DNA of 9,980 bases, taken from an uncultured Enterobacter sp. (lineage in GTDB: Bacteria > Pseudomonadota > Gammaproteobacteria > Enterobacterales > Enterobacteriaceae). Position numbers and translations under genes: made by a program. A model generated the notes under the pieces. The model saw only the letters and a list, made by a program, of their open reading frames with translations. It had not been told where the DNA came from and made no database searches. Shown piece by piece: positions 1 to 6,574 of the stretch. The stretch is from NCBI GenBank assembly GCA_946477805.1, contig CAMKZP010000091.1:1-9980 (forward strand), written 5' to 3'. Numbering within the stretch: position 1 is the stretch's first letter; every line of letters starts with the position of its first letter.

Positions 1-57
1 ACCGCCGGGCAGGAAGTGAAAGCCGAAGAGATGAAAGCCAGCGGAGGAAACGCCTGA
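1..57 (+). CDS. eefA: RND efflux periplasmic adaptor, C-terminal end only (partial)
   Basis: The window opens inside an open frame that ends in TGA at 55-57, giving an 18-residue tail, TAGQEVKAEEMKASGGNA. Membrane-fusion adaptors of the AcrA/EefA type end in a similar small, polar, poorly conserved tail, and the next gene is their partner pump. The stop overlaps the pump's ATG by one base (TGATG). The GGAGG at 43-47, inside this gene, is the ribosome site of the pump gene. The adaptor would be an inner-membrane-anchored lipoprotein bridging the pump to the outer-membrane channel. None of its diagnostic domains are in the window, so the call comes from position and the eef symbol from the downstream genes. 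Confidence 0.7.
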   Translation, partial: TAGQEVKAEEMKASGGNA

Positions 58-3000
58 TGTTTTCCCGTTTTTTCGTGCGTCGCCCGGTCTTTGCCTGGGT
101 TATCGCCATTCTCATCATGCTCGCCGGGATGCTGGCGATCCGCACGCTGCCGGTCGCGCAGTACCCGGACGTCGCCCCGCCGTCGATTAAAATCTCGGCC
201 ACCTACACCGGCGCCTCCGCGCAGACGCTGGAAAACAGCGTGACGCAGGTGATCGAGCAGCAGCTGACCGGGCTGGATAACCTGCTCTACTTCACCTCCA
301 CCAGCAGCTCGGACGGTTCGGTGAGCATTAACGTCACCTTCGAACAGGGAACCGACCCGGATACCGCCCAGGTGCAGGTGCAGAACAAAGTCCAGCAGGC
401 GGAATCGCGTCTGCCGACTGAGGTGCAGCAGTCCGGGATCACCGTCGAGAAATCCCAGAGCAACTTCCTGCTGATCATGGGCGTATACGATAAAACCGAC
501 GCCGCCAGCAGCTCGGATATCGCCGACTGGCTGGTCAGCAATATGCAGGACCCGCTGGCGCGCGTCGAGGGCGTCGGCAGCCTGCATGTTTTCGTCGCGG
601 AATACGCGATGCGCATCTGGCTCGACCCGGCGAAGCTGGCGTCCTACTCGCTGATGCCGTCCGACGTGCAGAGCGCGATTGAGGCCCAGAACGTGCAGGT
701 CTCCGCCGGTAAAATCGGCGCGCTGCCCTCGTCGAACGCCCAGCAGCTGACCGCGACCGTGCGCGCCCAGTCGCGCCTGCAGACGGTCGATCAGTTTAAA
801 AACATCATCGTGAAGAGCCAGTCCAGCGGCGCGGTGGTGCGCATCAGCGACGTCGCGCGCGTGGAGATGGGCAGCGAAGATTACACCGCCACCGCGAAGC
901 TGAACGGCCACCCGGCGGCGGGTATGGCGGTGATGCTCTCGCCGGGCGCGAACGCGCTCAACACCGCCACGGCGGTGAAAGATAAAATCGCCGAGTTCAA
1001 AAAGTCGATGCCGGAAGGCTACGACGTGGCCTACCCGAAAGACAGCACCGAGTTCATCAAGATCTCCGTTGAGGACGTTATCCAGACCCTGTTCGAAGCC
1101 ATTATCCTCGTGGTGGTGGTGATGTACCTGTTCCTGCAGAACATCCGCGCCACGCTGATCCCGGCGCTGGCGGTACCGGTAGTCCTGCTCGGCACCTTCG
1201 GCGTGCTGGCGCTGTTCGGCTACTCCATCAACACGCTGACGCTGTTTGCGATGGTGCTGGCGATTGGGCTTTTAGTGGATGACGCCATCGTGGTGGTGGA
1301 AAACGTCGAGCGCATCATGCGCGACGAAGGGCTGCCCGCCCGGGAAGCCACTGAAAAATCGATGGGCGAAATCTCCGGCGCGCTGATCGCCATTGCGCTG
1401 GTGCTCTCTGCGGTATTCCTGCCGATGGCCTTTTTCGGCGGCTCCACCGGGGTGATTTACCGCCAGTTCTCGGTCACCATTATCTCGGCGATGTTCCTCT
1501 CCGTGGTGGTGGCGTTAACCCTGACGCCCGCGCTGTGCGGCTCGATCCTGAACCACACCGCCCCACACAGGAAGGGCTTCTTCGGCGCGTTTAACCGCTT
1601 CTACAGCAAGACCGAGCGCGGCTATCAGAACAAGGTCCTGCGCGCCCTGCGCCGCTCCGGCGGCATGCTGGTCATCTACGCCCTGCTCTGCGGCGCGATG
1701 GGGTTCGCGATGCTGAAGCTGCCGGGCAGCTTCCTGCCGACGGAAGATCAGGGCGAAATCATGGTGCAGTACACCCTGCCGGCTGGCGCAACCGCGGTGC
1801 GTACCGCCGAGGTTAGCCGCCAGGTCCGCGAGTGGTTCCTCACCAAAGAGAAAGCCAATACCAACGTTATCTTTACCATTGAAGGGTTCAGCTTTAGCGG
1901 CAGCGGCCAGAACGCCGGGATGGCGTTTGTCTCCCTGAAAAACTGGTCAGAGCGTAAAGGCGACGAAAACACCGCTCAGGCCATTGCCCTGCGCGCGACG
2001 CAGGAGCTGAGCACCCTCCGCGATGCCACCCTCTTTGCGATGACGCCCCCTGCGGTAGACGGGCTGGGCCAGAGCAACGGCTTTACCTTTGAGCTGATGG
2101 CCAGCGGCGGCACCGACCGCGACGCGCTGCTGAAAATGCGTAACCAGCTGATTGGCGAAGCCAACCAGGACAGCGCCCTGCACGCGGTGCGCGCCAACGA
2201 TCTGCCGCAGATGCCGCAGCTTCAGGTGGATATCGACAACAACAAGGCCGTCTCGCTGGGGCTCTCCCTGAGCGACGTCACCAACACCCTCTCCAGCGCC
2301 TGGGGCGGGACCTACGTGAACGATTTTATCGATCGCGGCCGCGTGAAAAAGGTCTACATCCAGGGGGACAGCGACACCCGCGCCGTACCGTCGGATATCA
2401 ACAAATGGTTTGTGCGCGGCAGCGACAGCACCATGACGCCGTTCTCCGCCTTTGCCACCACCCGCTGGGAGTACGGCCCGGAAAGCCTGGTGCGCTACAA
2501 CGGCTCGGCGGCGTATGAGATCCAGGGGGAAAACGCCAGCGGCGCCAGCTCGGGCACGGCGATGAGCAAAATGGAGCAGCTGGCAAACACCCTGCCGTCC
2601 GGCACAACCTGGGCGTGGAGCGGGCTGTCACTGCAGGAAAAACTGGCGAGCGGCCAGGCGATGAGCCTCTACGCCCTGTCGATTCTGGTGGTGTTCCTGT
2701 GCCTGGCGGCGCTGTACGAGAGCTGGTCGGTGCCGATTTCGGTGATCCTGGTCATTCCGCTCGGCGTGCTCGGCGCGGCGCTGGCCGCGACGATGCGCGG
2801 CCTGAACAATGACGTTTACTTCCAGGTGGCGCTGCTGACCACCATCGGCCTGGCGTCGAAAAACGCCATCCTGATCGTTGAATTTGCCGAAGCCAAAGTC
2901 GCAGAAGGGTACTCCCTGACGCGCGCCGCGCTGCGTGCAGCCCAGACGCGCCTGCGGCCAATCATCATGACCTCGCTGGCGTTTATCGCGGGCGTGACGC

Positions 3001-3167
3001 CGCTGGCCGTGGCGACCGGTGCCGGGGCTAATAGCCGCGTGGCGATCGGGACCGGCATCATCGGCGGAACGCTGGCCGCCACGCTGCTGGCCATTTTCTT
3101 CGTCCCTCTATTCTTTGTACTGGTGAAACGTCTGTTCTCCGGTAAGCACGCAAACCGGAGGTCATAA
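57..3167 (+). CDS. eefB: RND multidrug efflux transporter, AcrB/EefB type (HAE1 family)
   Basis: This 1036-residue inner-membrane drug/proton antiporter would work as a trimer. The family exports dyes, detergents, bile salts and antibiotics through an adaptor and an outer-membrane channel. It opens with the AcrB-like RRPVFAWVIAILIMLAGMLA helix. TM4 carries LLVDDAIVVVEN with D408 and D409; K935 (GLASKNAILIVEF) and R967 (RLRPIIM) complete the proton-relay set known from AcrB. Pocket phenylalanines F137, F179, F606, F611, F613 and F624 match the AcrB hydrophobic trap by my alignment. The switch loop reads GFSFSGSG where AcrB has GFGFAGRG. Length is close to AcrB (1049), with a shorter C-terminal tail. 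GGAGG lies 9 bases before the ATG. It overlaps both neighbours by one base, indicating one operon. Sequence features differ clearly from OqxB. Assignment to EefB rather than another AcrB paralogue is from memory and operon order. Confidence 0.85.
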   Translation: MFSRFFVRRPVFAWVIAILIMLAGMLAIRTLPVAQYPDVAPPSIKISATYTGASAQTLENSVTQVIEQQLTGLDNLLYFTSTSSSDGSVSINVTFEQGTDPDTAQVQVQNKVQQAESRLPTEVQQSGITVEKSQSNFLLIMGVYDKTDAASSSDIADWLVSNMQDPLARVEGVGSLHVFVAEYAMRIWLDPAKLASYSLMPSDVQSAIEAQNVQVSAGKIGALPSSNAQQLTATVRAQSRLQTVDQFKNIIVKSQSSGAVVRISDVARVEMGSEDYTATAKLNGHPAAGMAVMLSPGANALNTATAVKDKIAEFKKSMPEGYDVAYPKDSTEFIKISVEDVIQTLFEAIILVVVVMYLFLQNIRATLIPALAVPVVLLGTFGVLALFGYSINTLTLFAMVLAIGLLVDDAIVVVENVERIMRDEGLPAREATEKSMGEISGALIAIALVLSAVFLPMAFFGGSTGVIYRQFSVTIISAMFLSVVVALTLTPALCGSILNHTAPHRKGFFGAFNRFYSKTERGYQNKVLRALRRSGGMLVIYALLCGAMGFAMLKLPGSFLPTEDQGEIMVQYTLPAGATAVRTAEVSRQVREWFLTKEKANTNVIFTIEGFSFSGSGQNAGMAFVSLKNWSERKGDENTAQAIALRATQELSTLRDATLFAMTPPAVDGLGQSNGFTFELMASGGTDRDALLKMRNQLIGEANQDSALHAVRANDLPQMPQLQVDIDNNKAVSLGLSLSDVTNTLSSAWGGTYVNDFIDRGRVKKVYIQGDSDTRAVPSDINKWFVRGSDSTMTPFSAFATTRWEYGPESLVRYNGSAAYEIQGENASGASSGTAMSKMEQLANTLPSGTTWAWSGLSLQEKLASGQAMSLYALSILVVFLCLAALYESWSVPISVILVIPLGVLGAALAATMRGLNNDVYFQVALLTTIGLASKNAILIVEFAEAKVAEGYSLTRAALRAAQTRLRPIIMTSLAFIAGVTPLAVATGAGANSRVAIGTGIIGGTLAATLLAIFFVPLFFVLVKRLFSGKHANRRS

Positions 3168-4531
3168 TGTTTCGTGTATCTGTTTTAGTCTTAGCCCTGC
3201 TGAGCGCGGGCTGCGTGTCGTTAGACCCGACGTATCAACGCCCGGACGCTCCCGTCCCGGCCACCTTGCCCGGCGCGCACGGTGAAGCCACCGCCGCGGT
3301 AAGCCAGTGGCAGCAGGTGATGAACGACGCGCGGCTCAAAAGCGTGGTGACGATGGCGCTTAACAGCAACCGCGACGTGCAAAAAGCGATCGCGGATATC
3401 GACGCCGCCCGCGCCCTGTACGGCGAAACGCGCTCGTCCCTGTTTCCGACGGTGGACGCTGAGCTGAGCCACACCCGCAGCCGCACGCTGGCGAGCGGCG
3501 TCGCGACAAGCGATGAAGCCAGCGGCGCGGTCTCCAGCTTCGAGCTGGATCTGTTTGGCCGCAACCAGAGCCTGTCGCGCGCCGCGCGTGAAACCTGGCT
3601 CGCCAGCGAGTTCACCGCGCAGAATACGCGCCTGACGATGGTCAGCGAGCTGACCACGGCCTGGGTGACGCTGGCGGCGGATAACAGCAATCTGGCGCTG
3701 GCAAAATCCACGATGGAGAGCGCCGCGAACTCGCTCAAAATTGTGAAGCGCCAGCAGGAGGTAGGCGTGGCGGCGGCCACCGACGTCAGCTCGGCGATGG
3801 CGGTCTACCAGCAGGCGCGCGCCAGCGTGGCGAGCTACCGGACGCTGGTGATGCAGGACAAAAACGCCCTCAACCTGCTGGCGGGCGATACGGTGCCGGA
3901 GAACCTGCTGCCCGGCACGCTGGAGAGCCTGGGCGACAACGCCATCACCCTGATCCCGGCGGGCGTCAGCTCCAGCACGCTCTTGCGTCGCCCGGACATT
4001 CAGGAGGCGGAGCATAACCTGCTGAGCGCCAACGCTAACATCGGCGCGGCGCGCGCTAACTTCTTCCCGACCATCTCGCTCACCGCCAGCGCGGGCGTCG
4101 GCAGCGATTCGCTCTCCTCCCTCTTCAGCCACGGGATGAAAGTCTGGTCATTTGCGCCGTCCATCACCCTGCCGCTGTTCAGCGGCGGCAACAATCTGGC
4201 GCAGCTTCGCTACGCAGAAGCGGAGAAGAAGGGGCTGATCGCGACCTATGAGAAAGCCATCCAGAGCGCGTTTAAGGACGTGGCCGACGCGCTGGCGCGG
4301 CGCGAAACCCTGAGCGAGCAGCTCGATGCCCAGCGTGAATACGTGGCGGCGGAGCAAAAAACGCTGGATGTGGCTAGCCGCAGCTATAAGGCGGGCGCGG
4401 GGGATTACCTGACGGTGCTCACCGCGCAGCGGTCGCTTTGGTCGGCGCAGGAAGCGCTGATTGCTCTGCAGCAGACCGATCTGGAGAACCGCATCACGCT
4501 GTGGCAGTCGCTGGGCGGCGGAATTCAGTAA
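3167..4531 (+). CDS. eefC: Outer-membrane efflux channel lipoprotein, TolC/NodT family (EefC-like)
   Basis: This 454-residue protein is the outer-membrane exit duct for the pump upstream. The N-terminus is a lipoprotein signal ending in LLSAGC, so C16 would be lipidated; V17 and S18 after it favour outer-membrane sorting. Two repeated outer-membrane-efflux domains follow, roughly residues 45-240 and 255-450. Family hallmarks visible are LDLFGRN, LLRRPDIQEAEHNL followed by ANIGAARANFFPTISL, and a closing SYKAGAGDYLTVLTAQRSL. Such proteins form a trimeric beta barrel with a long periplasmic helical tunnel. The ATG overlaps the pump stop by one base (TAATG), and GGAGG at 3157-3161 serves it. No convincing terminator hairpin follows the stop. 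The family call is firm; the specific name eefC depends on the operon assignment. Confidence 0.85.
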   Translation: MFRVSVLVLALLSAGCVSLDPTYQRPDAPVPATLPGAHGEATAAVSQWQQVMNDARLKSVVTMALNSNRDVQKAIADIDAARALYGETRSSLFPTVDAELSHTRSRTLASGVATSDEASGAVSSFELDLFGRNQSLSRAARETWLASEFTAQNTRLTMVSELTTAWVTLAADNSNLALAKSTMESAANSLKIVKRQQEVGVAAATDVSSAMAVYQQARASVASYRTLVMQDKNALNLLAGDTVPENLLPGTLESLGDNAITLIPAGVSSSTLLRRPDIQEAEHNLLSANANIGAARANFFPTISLTASAGVGSDSLSSLFSHGMKVWSFAPSITLPLFSGGNNLAQLRYAEAEKKGLIATYEKAIQSAFKDVADALARRETLSEQLDAQREYVAAEQKTLDVASRSYKAGAGDYLTVLTAQRSLWSAQEALIALQQTDLENRITLWQSLGGGIQ

Positions 4532-4546
4532 CCTCTTCGGTGGGCG

Positions 4547-4575
4547 ATTCATACGCAGAAAAGAGAAATTCATAC
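4547..4575 (+). repeat. Short direct repeat ATTCATAC, 21-bp period
   Basis: ATTCATAC occurs at 4547-4554 and again at 4568-4575, so the copies are 21 bases start to start, about two helical turns. The second copy overlaps the candidate -35 box of the YicS-like gene. This geometry is typical of a dimeric regulator site, but I recognise no specific regulator's consensus. Confidence 0.4.
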
Positions 4576-4597
4576 TTTCGGCTGGAATCGCTACACT
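4569..4597 (+). promoter_or_regulatory. Possible sigma-70 promoter for the YicS-like gene
   Basis: TTCATA (4569-4574) and TACACT (4592-4597) are separated by 17 bases, and each matches four of six consensus positions. A start near 4604 would leave a leader of about 45 bases before the ATG at 4650. The 118-base gap after eefC contains no other better-placed pair that I found. The -35 box lies within the second copy of a direct repeat. Read-through from the efflux operon is an alternative source of transcript. Confidence 0.3.
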
Positions 4598-4649
4598 GAA
4601 TGTAACGATATATTTCAGGGGAAGCATGTGTCTTTTAAAGGGGGTTTCG

Positions 4650-4946
4650 ATGAAATCTGCGCACCTGGTTTGCCTGCTCGTATGCCTGCTGTTCGCCGCG
4701 TTTGTCCACGCTCAGGAGAAGGATAGCCCGGCAAAAGATGAGCAAATAAAGCAGCAGGTTTTGAAAGATGTGAAGAAAACCTGTTCGCCGCAGAAAAAGC
4801 AGAGCGATAAGGCCTGGCAGGCGATGATTCTGTCCTCCGAGGCCAATCAGCTGCTGATCAAAAACGCCATCACCGCCGTGAAGCGCGACAGCCTGGACGC
4901 CTACTGGGGGGCGGTCAGCCAGGTGGATTGTATGGAAGATTACTGA
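4650..4946 (+). CDS. yicS: Small periplasmic protein, YicS-like, function unknown
   Basis: This gene encodes 98 residues with a Sec signal peptide (MKSAHLVCLLVCLLFAAFVHA, likely cut before Q22), so the mature 77-residue protein should be periplasmic. It is charged, mostly helical in appearance, and has two cysteines in the mature part: C45 in KKTCSPQ and C94 four residues from the end. They could form a disulfide. The pattern KxxCxPQ...SDxAW...YWxA...V(D/E)C matches what I remember of E. coli YicS, an uncharacterised protein of about 97 residues, but I could not align them here. The ATG at 4650 is preferred because it puts the signal peptide at the N-terminus and has AAAGGGGG just upstream. 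An in-frame ATG at 4626, preceded by AGGGGA, would add eight residues before the signal. It follows eefC by 118 bases. Confidence 0.65.
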   Translation: MKSAHLVCLLVCLLFAAFVHAQEKDSPAKDEQIKQQVLKDVKKTCSPQKKQSDKAWQAMILSSEANQLLIKNAITAVKRDSLDAYWGAVSQVDCMEDY

Positions 4947-4966
4947 AGGTTAGTCACGTGCTTCTC

Positions 4967-4992
4967 GCCGGGTGGCGCTGCGCTTACCCGGC
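4967..4992. repeat. REP (repetitive extragenic palindrome) element
   Basis: GCCGGGT at 4967-4973 pairs perfectly with ACCCGGC at 4986-4992 around a 12-base loop, GGCGCTGCGCTT. Together with the CTGC that follows, this is the usual form of an enterobacterial REP unit. It sits in the 58-base gap between two convergent genes, a typical place, where it could stabilise mRNA ends or help stop transcription from both sides. Only one unit is seen, so it is not a full BIME pair. Confidence 0.85.
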
Positions 4993-5004
4993 CTGCAAAA
5001 ATGT

Positions 5005-5955
5005 TTAACGCTTACGCATATCCGGAATAATTAAATCCCCGCGCAGCACGTACGACCCCAGCATCTGCGTTTTTTCATTTAGCCAGCTCACAATGCGTGC
5101 CGCCATGGCGTCCATGGAGTACTCAATGGCCGGGATGACCGGAATGCCCGGCAGATGCAGCGAGCCGCCAAGGCTGAACACCATGATGTCGTCCGGCACC
5201 GATTTATTAAACGCCTGCAGCTGCGGGATCACCCGCTGGGCTTCCTGTTCGTCGGCCACCAGCAGCGCGTTAAAGTTCAGCGTAGTCGCGTTGTTCAGCA
5301 GCTCCTGCAGCGCAACGGACGAGGAGGTTGCGTCCATAAAGACCAGATTGCGGTTAAAGGGCAGGAAGTTTTTCTCCAGCGCGTGCTTGTAGCCGAGCAG
5401 CACCTGATCGGCAAAACCGCTGCCCTGCGGGTGGATCAGCGCAATCTGGCGGCGGCCCTGGCTGGTGAGGTAGTTACAGGCGGTTTCGGCGGCGAAAGCG
5501 TGATCGAACTGAATGCTGTTGGCGTTTTCGGCCTCCATGCAGTCGACGAGAATGACGTTGTCCATGTCGACGTCCAGCGGGAAACGCGCGCCAATCACCA
5601 GGATGTCGTCACACAGGCCGCAGGAGAGTTCGTCGAGCGCGTTCATCACGTCCGTTTTGCTGTGCGCAAAACGCAGCAGCAGGTGTTTTTGATGCTGGCT
5701 GAGCTGTTTTTCCAGCGCGTACAGATAACCGGTGGTCTGGTTAATGTTCTCCTGCGCGCAAATCACGCCAATGCAGCCCGTCGACTGACTGAGCAGCGAC
5801 TGTGCAATCACGTTGGGCCGATAGTTCAGCTCATCCACCGCTTTCAGAACGGCCTGACGGCTGGCCTCTTTCACCCCGCGCGAACCGCTCAACACCCGTG
5901 ATACCGTGGCTTTGGACACCCCGGCCAGACGCGATACATCGTTGATTGTAGACAT
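5005..5955 (-). CDS. LacI-family transcriptional repressor of the divergent beta-glycoside PTS operon
   Basis: This 316-residue regulator has a LacI helix-turn-helix at residues 3-24 (INDVSRLAGVSKATVSRVLSG), a hinge at 46-58 (RPNVIAQSLLSQS) and a periplasmic-binding-protein-like effector domain from about residue 60. Its recognition helix has the K15-A16-T17 string that I remember from E. coli AscG, whose operators contain GAAACCGGTTTC; the same core is at 6181-6192. I infer that it represses the PTS operon and itself, with relief by a sugar or sugar phosphate. The ATG at 5955 is chosen because the domain begins there and AGGGGA sits 5 bases upstream; the frame continues 14 residues further with no domain support. 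The effector domain is odd: where relatives have VIGFDD it reads VFSLGGS (259-265). Family certain, effector unknown. AscG and CasR are possible relatives, but it is too divergent to name. Confidence 0.9.
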   Translation of the reverse strand: MSTINDVSRLAGVSKATVSRVLSGSRGVKEASRQAVLKAVDELNYRPNVIAQSLLSQSTGCIGVICAQENINQTTGYLYALEKQLSQHQKHLLLRFAHSKTDVMNALDELSCGLCDDILVIGARFPLDVDMDNVILVDCMEAENANSIQFDHAFAAETACNYLTSQGRRQIALIHPQGSGFADQVLLGYKHALEKNFLPFNRNLVFMDATSSSVALQELLNNATTLNFNALLVADEQEAQRVIPQLQAFNKSVPDDIMVFSLGGSLHLPGIPVIPAIEYSMDAMAARIVSWLNEKTQMLGSYVLRGDLIIPDMRKR

Positions 5956-6013
5956 CTCTCTCCCCTGGCAGGCCGACTTCACGCCTGCAAATTCCATTAC
6001 CGCTACGGCTCAC

Positions 6014-6042
6014 ATTATAGCCACTACGGAGTATATCCGTTT
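6014..6042 (-). promoter_or_regulatory. Promoter of the LacI-type repressor gene
   Basis: On the minus strand a perfect TATAAT is at 6019-6014. A weak -35 region (AAACGG, 6042-6037) lies 17 bases upstream. Transcription would start near 6007 and leave a leader of about 50 bases. The -35 region is covered by the half-site CCGTTTCC (6037-6044), which suggests that the repressor blocks its own promoter. Confidence 0.6.
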
Positions 6043-6074
6043 CCGTTTTTCATGGAAACCGATTTTCCGTTTCC
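6037..6074. promoter_or_regulatory. Distal operator cluster of the LacI-type repressor (alternating half-sites)
   Basis: Three hexamer half-sites alternate in orientation at an exact 15-base period: GTTTCC 6039-6044, GGAAAC 6054-6059, GTTTCC 6069-6074. The best operator-like match is GGAAACCGATTTTCC at 6054-6068, one base longer than the palindrome at 6180-6193 and imperfect on the right. The left half-site covers the -35 region of the repressor promoter. The cluster is about 125 bases from the main operator, close to a whole number of helical turns, so looping is possible. Confidence 0.6.
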
Positions 6075-6145
6075 ACTCAAAATGACGTCATAGACGCCAA
6101 AATTCGTGATACAGATCGTGGTAATAAGCCCCATAAGACAAGCTT

Positions 6146-6161
6146 CTTGATGGTTGTCACA
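6146..6161 (+). promoter_or_regulatory. Possible CRP site, weak
   Basis: CTTGA (6146-6150), six bases, then TCACA (6157-6161) matches eight of the ten core positions of the CRP consensus TGTGA-N6-TCACA. The centre is about 53 bases before the inferred start of the PTS operon, which is not one of the standard CRP distances. Glucose repression is usual for such operons, so the site is plausible but unproven. Confidence 0.3.
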
Positions 6162-6170
6162 CTTCTGTCT

Positions 6171-6200
6171 TTTATAAATGGAAACCGGTTTCCGTATGAT
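6171..6200 (+). promoter_or_regulatory. Probable promoter of the PTS operon
   Basis: TATGAT at 6195-6200 matches five of six positions of the -10 consensus. TTTATA at 6171-6176, 18 bases upstream, is an acceptable -35 box. Transcription would begin near 6207, giving a leader of about 42 bases. The perfect operator palindrome fills most of the spacer, the expected place for a repressor that blocks polymerase. An alternative -35 (TTGTCA, 6154-6159) is a better hexamer but has no -10 at a workable distance. Confidence 0.5.
6180..6193. promoter_or_regulatory. Main operator of the LacI-type repressor
   Basis: GGAAACCGGTTTCC is a perfect 14-base palindrome with the central CG typical of LacI-family operators. 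Its inner 12 bases equal the core of the AscG operator as I remember it. It lies between the proposed -35 and -10 boxes of the PTS operon, whose product the neighbouring LacI gene should control. Confidence 0.85.
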
Positions 6201-6248
6201 GTCCAATCATCTCCGCAATAACTTTTTACATTTAGAGGATGGTTGTCG

Positions 6249-6563
6249 ATGTTCAAGATTATGCTGTGCTGCTCCGCCGGGATGTCCACCAGCCTGTTGG
6301 TCAGCAAAATGGTCGATGTCGCGAATGAACGTGGTTTGCCGGTGAAGATTGATGCGTACGGTGTTTCCGAATTTGATACGCAGTTTCCGCAATACCAGGT
6401 GGTACTTCTCGGACCGCAGGTGAAATACATGTTAAAGACGCTCTCAGACAAGGCGGCGACGCAGGGCATTCCGGTACAGCCCATCGATATGATGGACTAC
6501 GGCATGCAGCGTGGCGATAAAGTACTGGACTATGCTCTGTCGCTCATCGAAGCGGCACACTAA
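6249..6563 (+). CDS. PTS system IIB component, lactose/chitobiose (Lac) family
   Basis: This 104-residue cytoplasmic phosphocarrier takes phosphate from IIA and passes it to the sugar carried by IIC. The N-terminal strand leads into the active-site loop CCSAGMSTSLL; C8 is the expected phosphocysteine, by comparison with C10 of E. coli ChbB. VVLLGPQVKYML is a second shared block, matching VVLLGPQIAYML of ChbB. The length is normal for a stand-alone IIB (ChbB is 106). The ATG at 6249 is preferred: AGAGGA at 6234-6239 is 9 bases upstream, whereas an in-frame TTG at 6243 would sit too close. It is the first gene of the operon, 11 bases before IIC, downstream of the operator. The substrate cannot be read from IIB alone. 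Confidence 0.9.
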   Translation: MFKIMLCCSAGMSTSLLVSKMVDVANERGLPVKIDAYGVSEFDTQFPQYQVVLLGPQVKYMLKTLSDKAATQGIPVQPIDMMDYGMQRGDKVLDYALSLIEAAH

Positions 6564-6574
6564 AAGGTGTTCAC

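Noticed and set aside
3221..4132. Long minus-strand open frame (303 codons) inside eefC
   Set aside because: The product is an Arg/Ala/Gln-rich string without domain features; it is the antisense shadow of a GC-rich gene with clear homology on the plus strand.
4461..4649. Longer N-terminus for the YicS-like gene, starting at 4461 or 4626
   Set aside because: Starting at 4461 would overlap eefC and bury the signal peptide. The start at 4626 has a ribosome site but puts eight extra residues before the signal; 4650 fits better.
5155..5901. Plus-strand open frame (248 codons) antisense to the LacI-type gene
   Set aside because: Low-complexity Q/V/R-rich product, no start signal, and full overlap with a recognisable repressor.
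5956..5997. Upstream ATG (5997) for the LacI-type gene
   Set aside because: It adds 14 residues before the canonical start of the helix-turn-helix, and the good ribosome site is directly upstream of 5955.
6105..6120. Second CRP-like sequence, CGTGA-N6-TCGTG
   Set aside because: Only the left half fits; the right half matches two of five positions, and it is too far from the proposed start site.
6196..6210. Inverted repeat ATGAT-5-ATCAT at the start of the PTS operon transcript
   Set aside because: A short AT-rich stem partly inside the -10 box, with no sign of a terminator or riboswitch fold.
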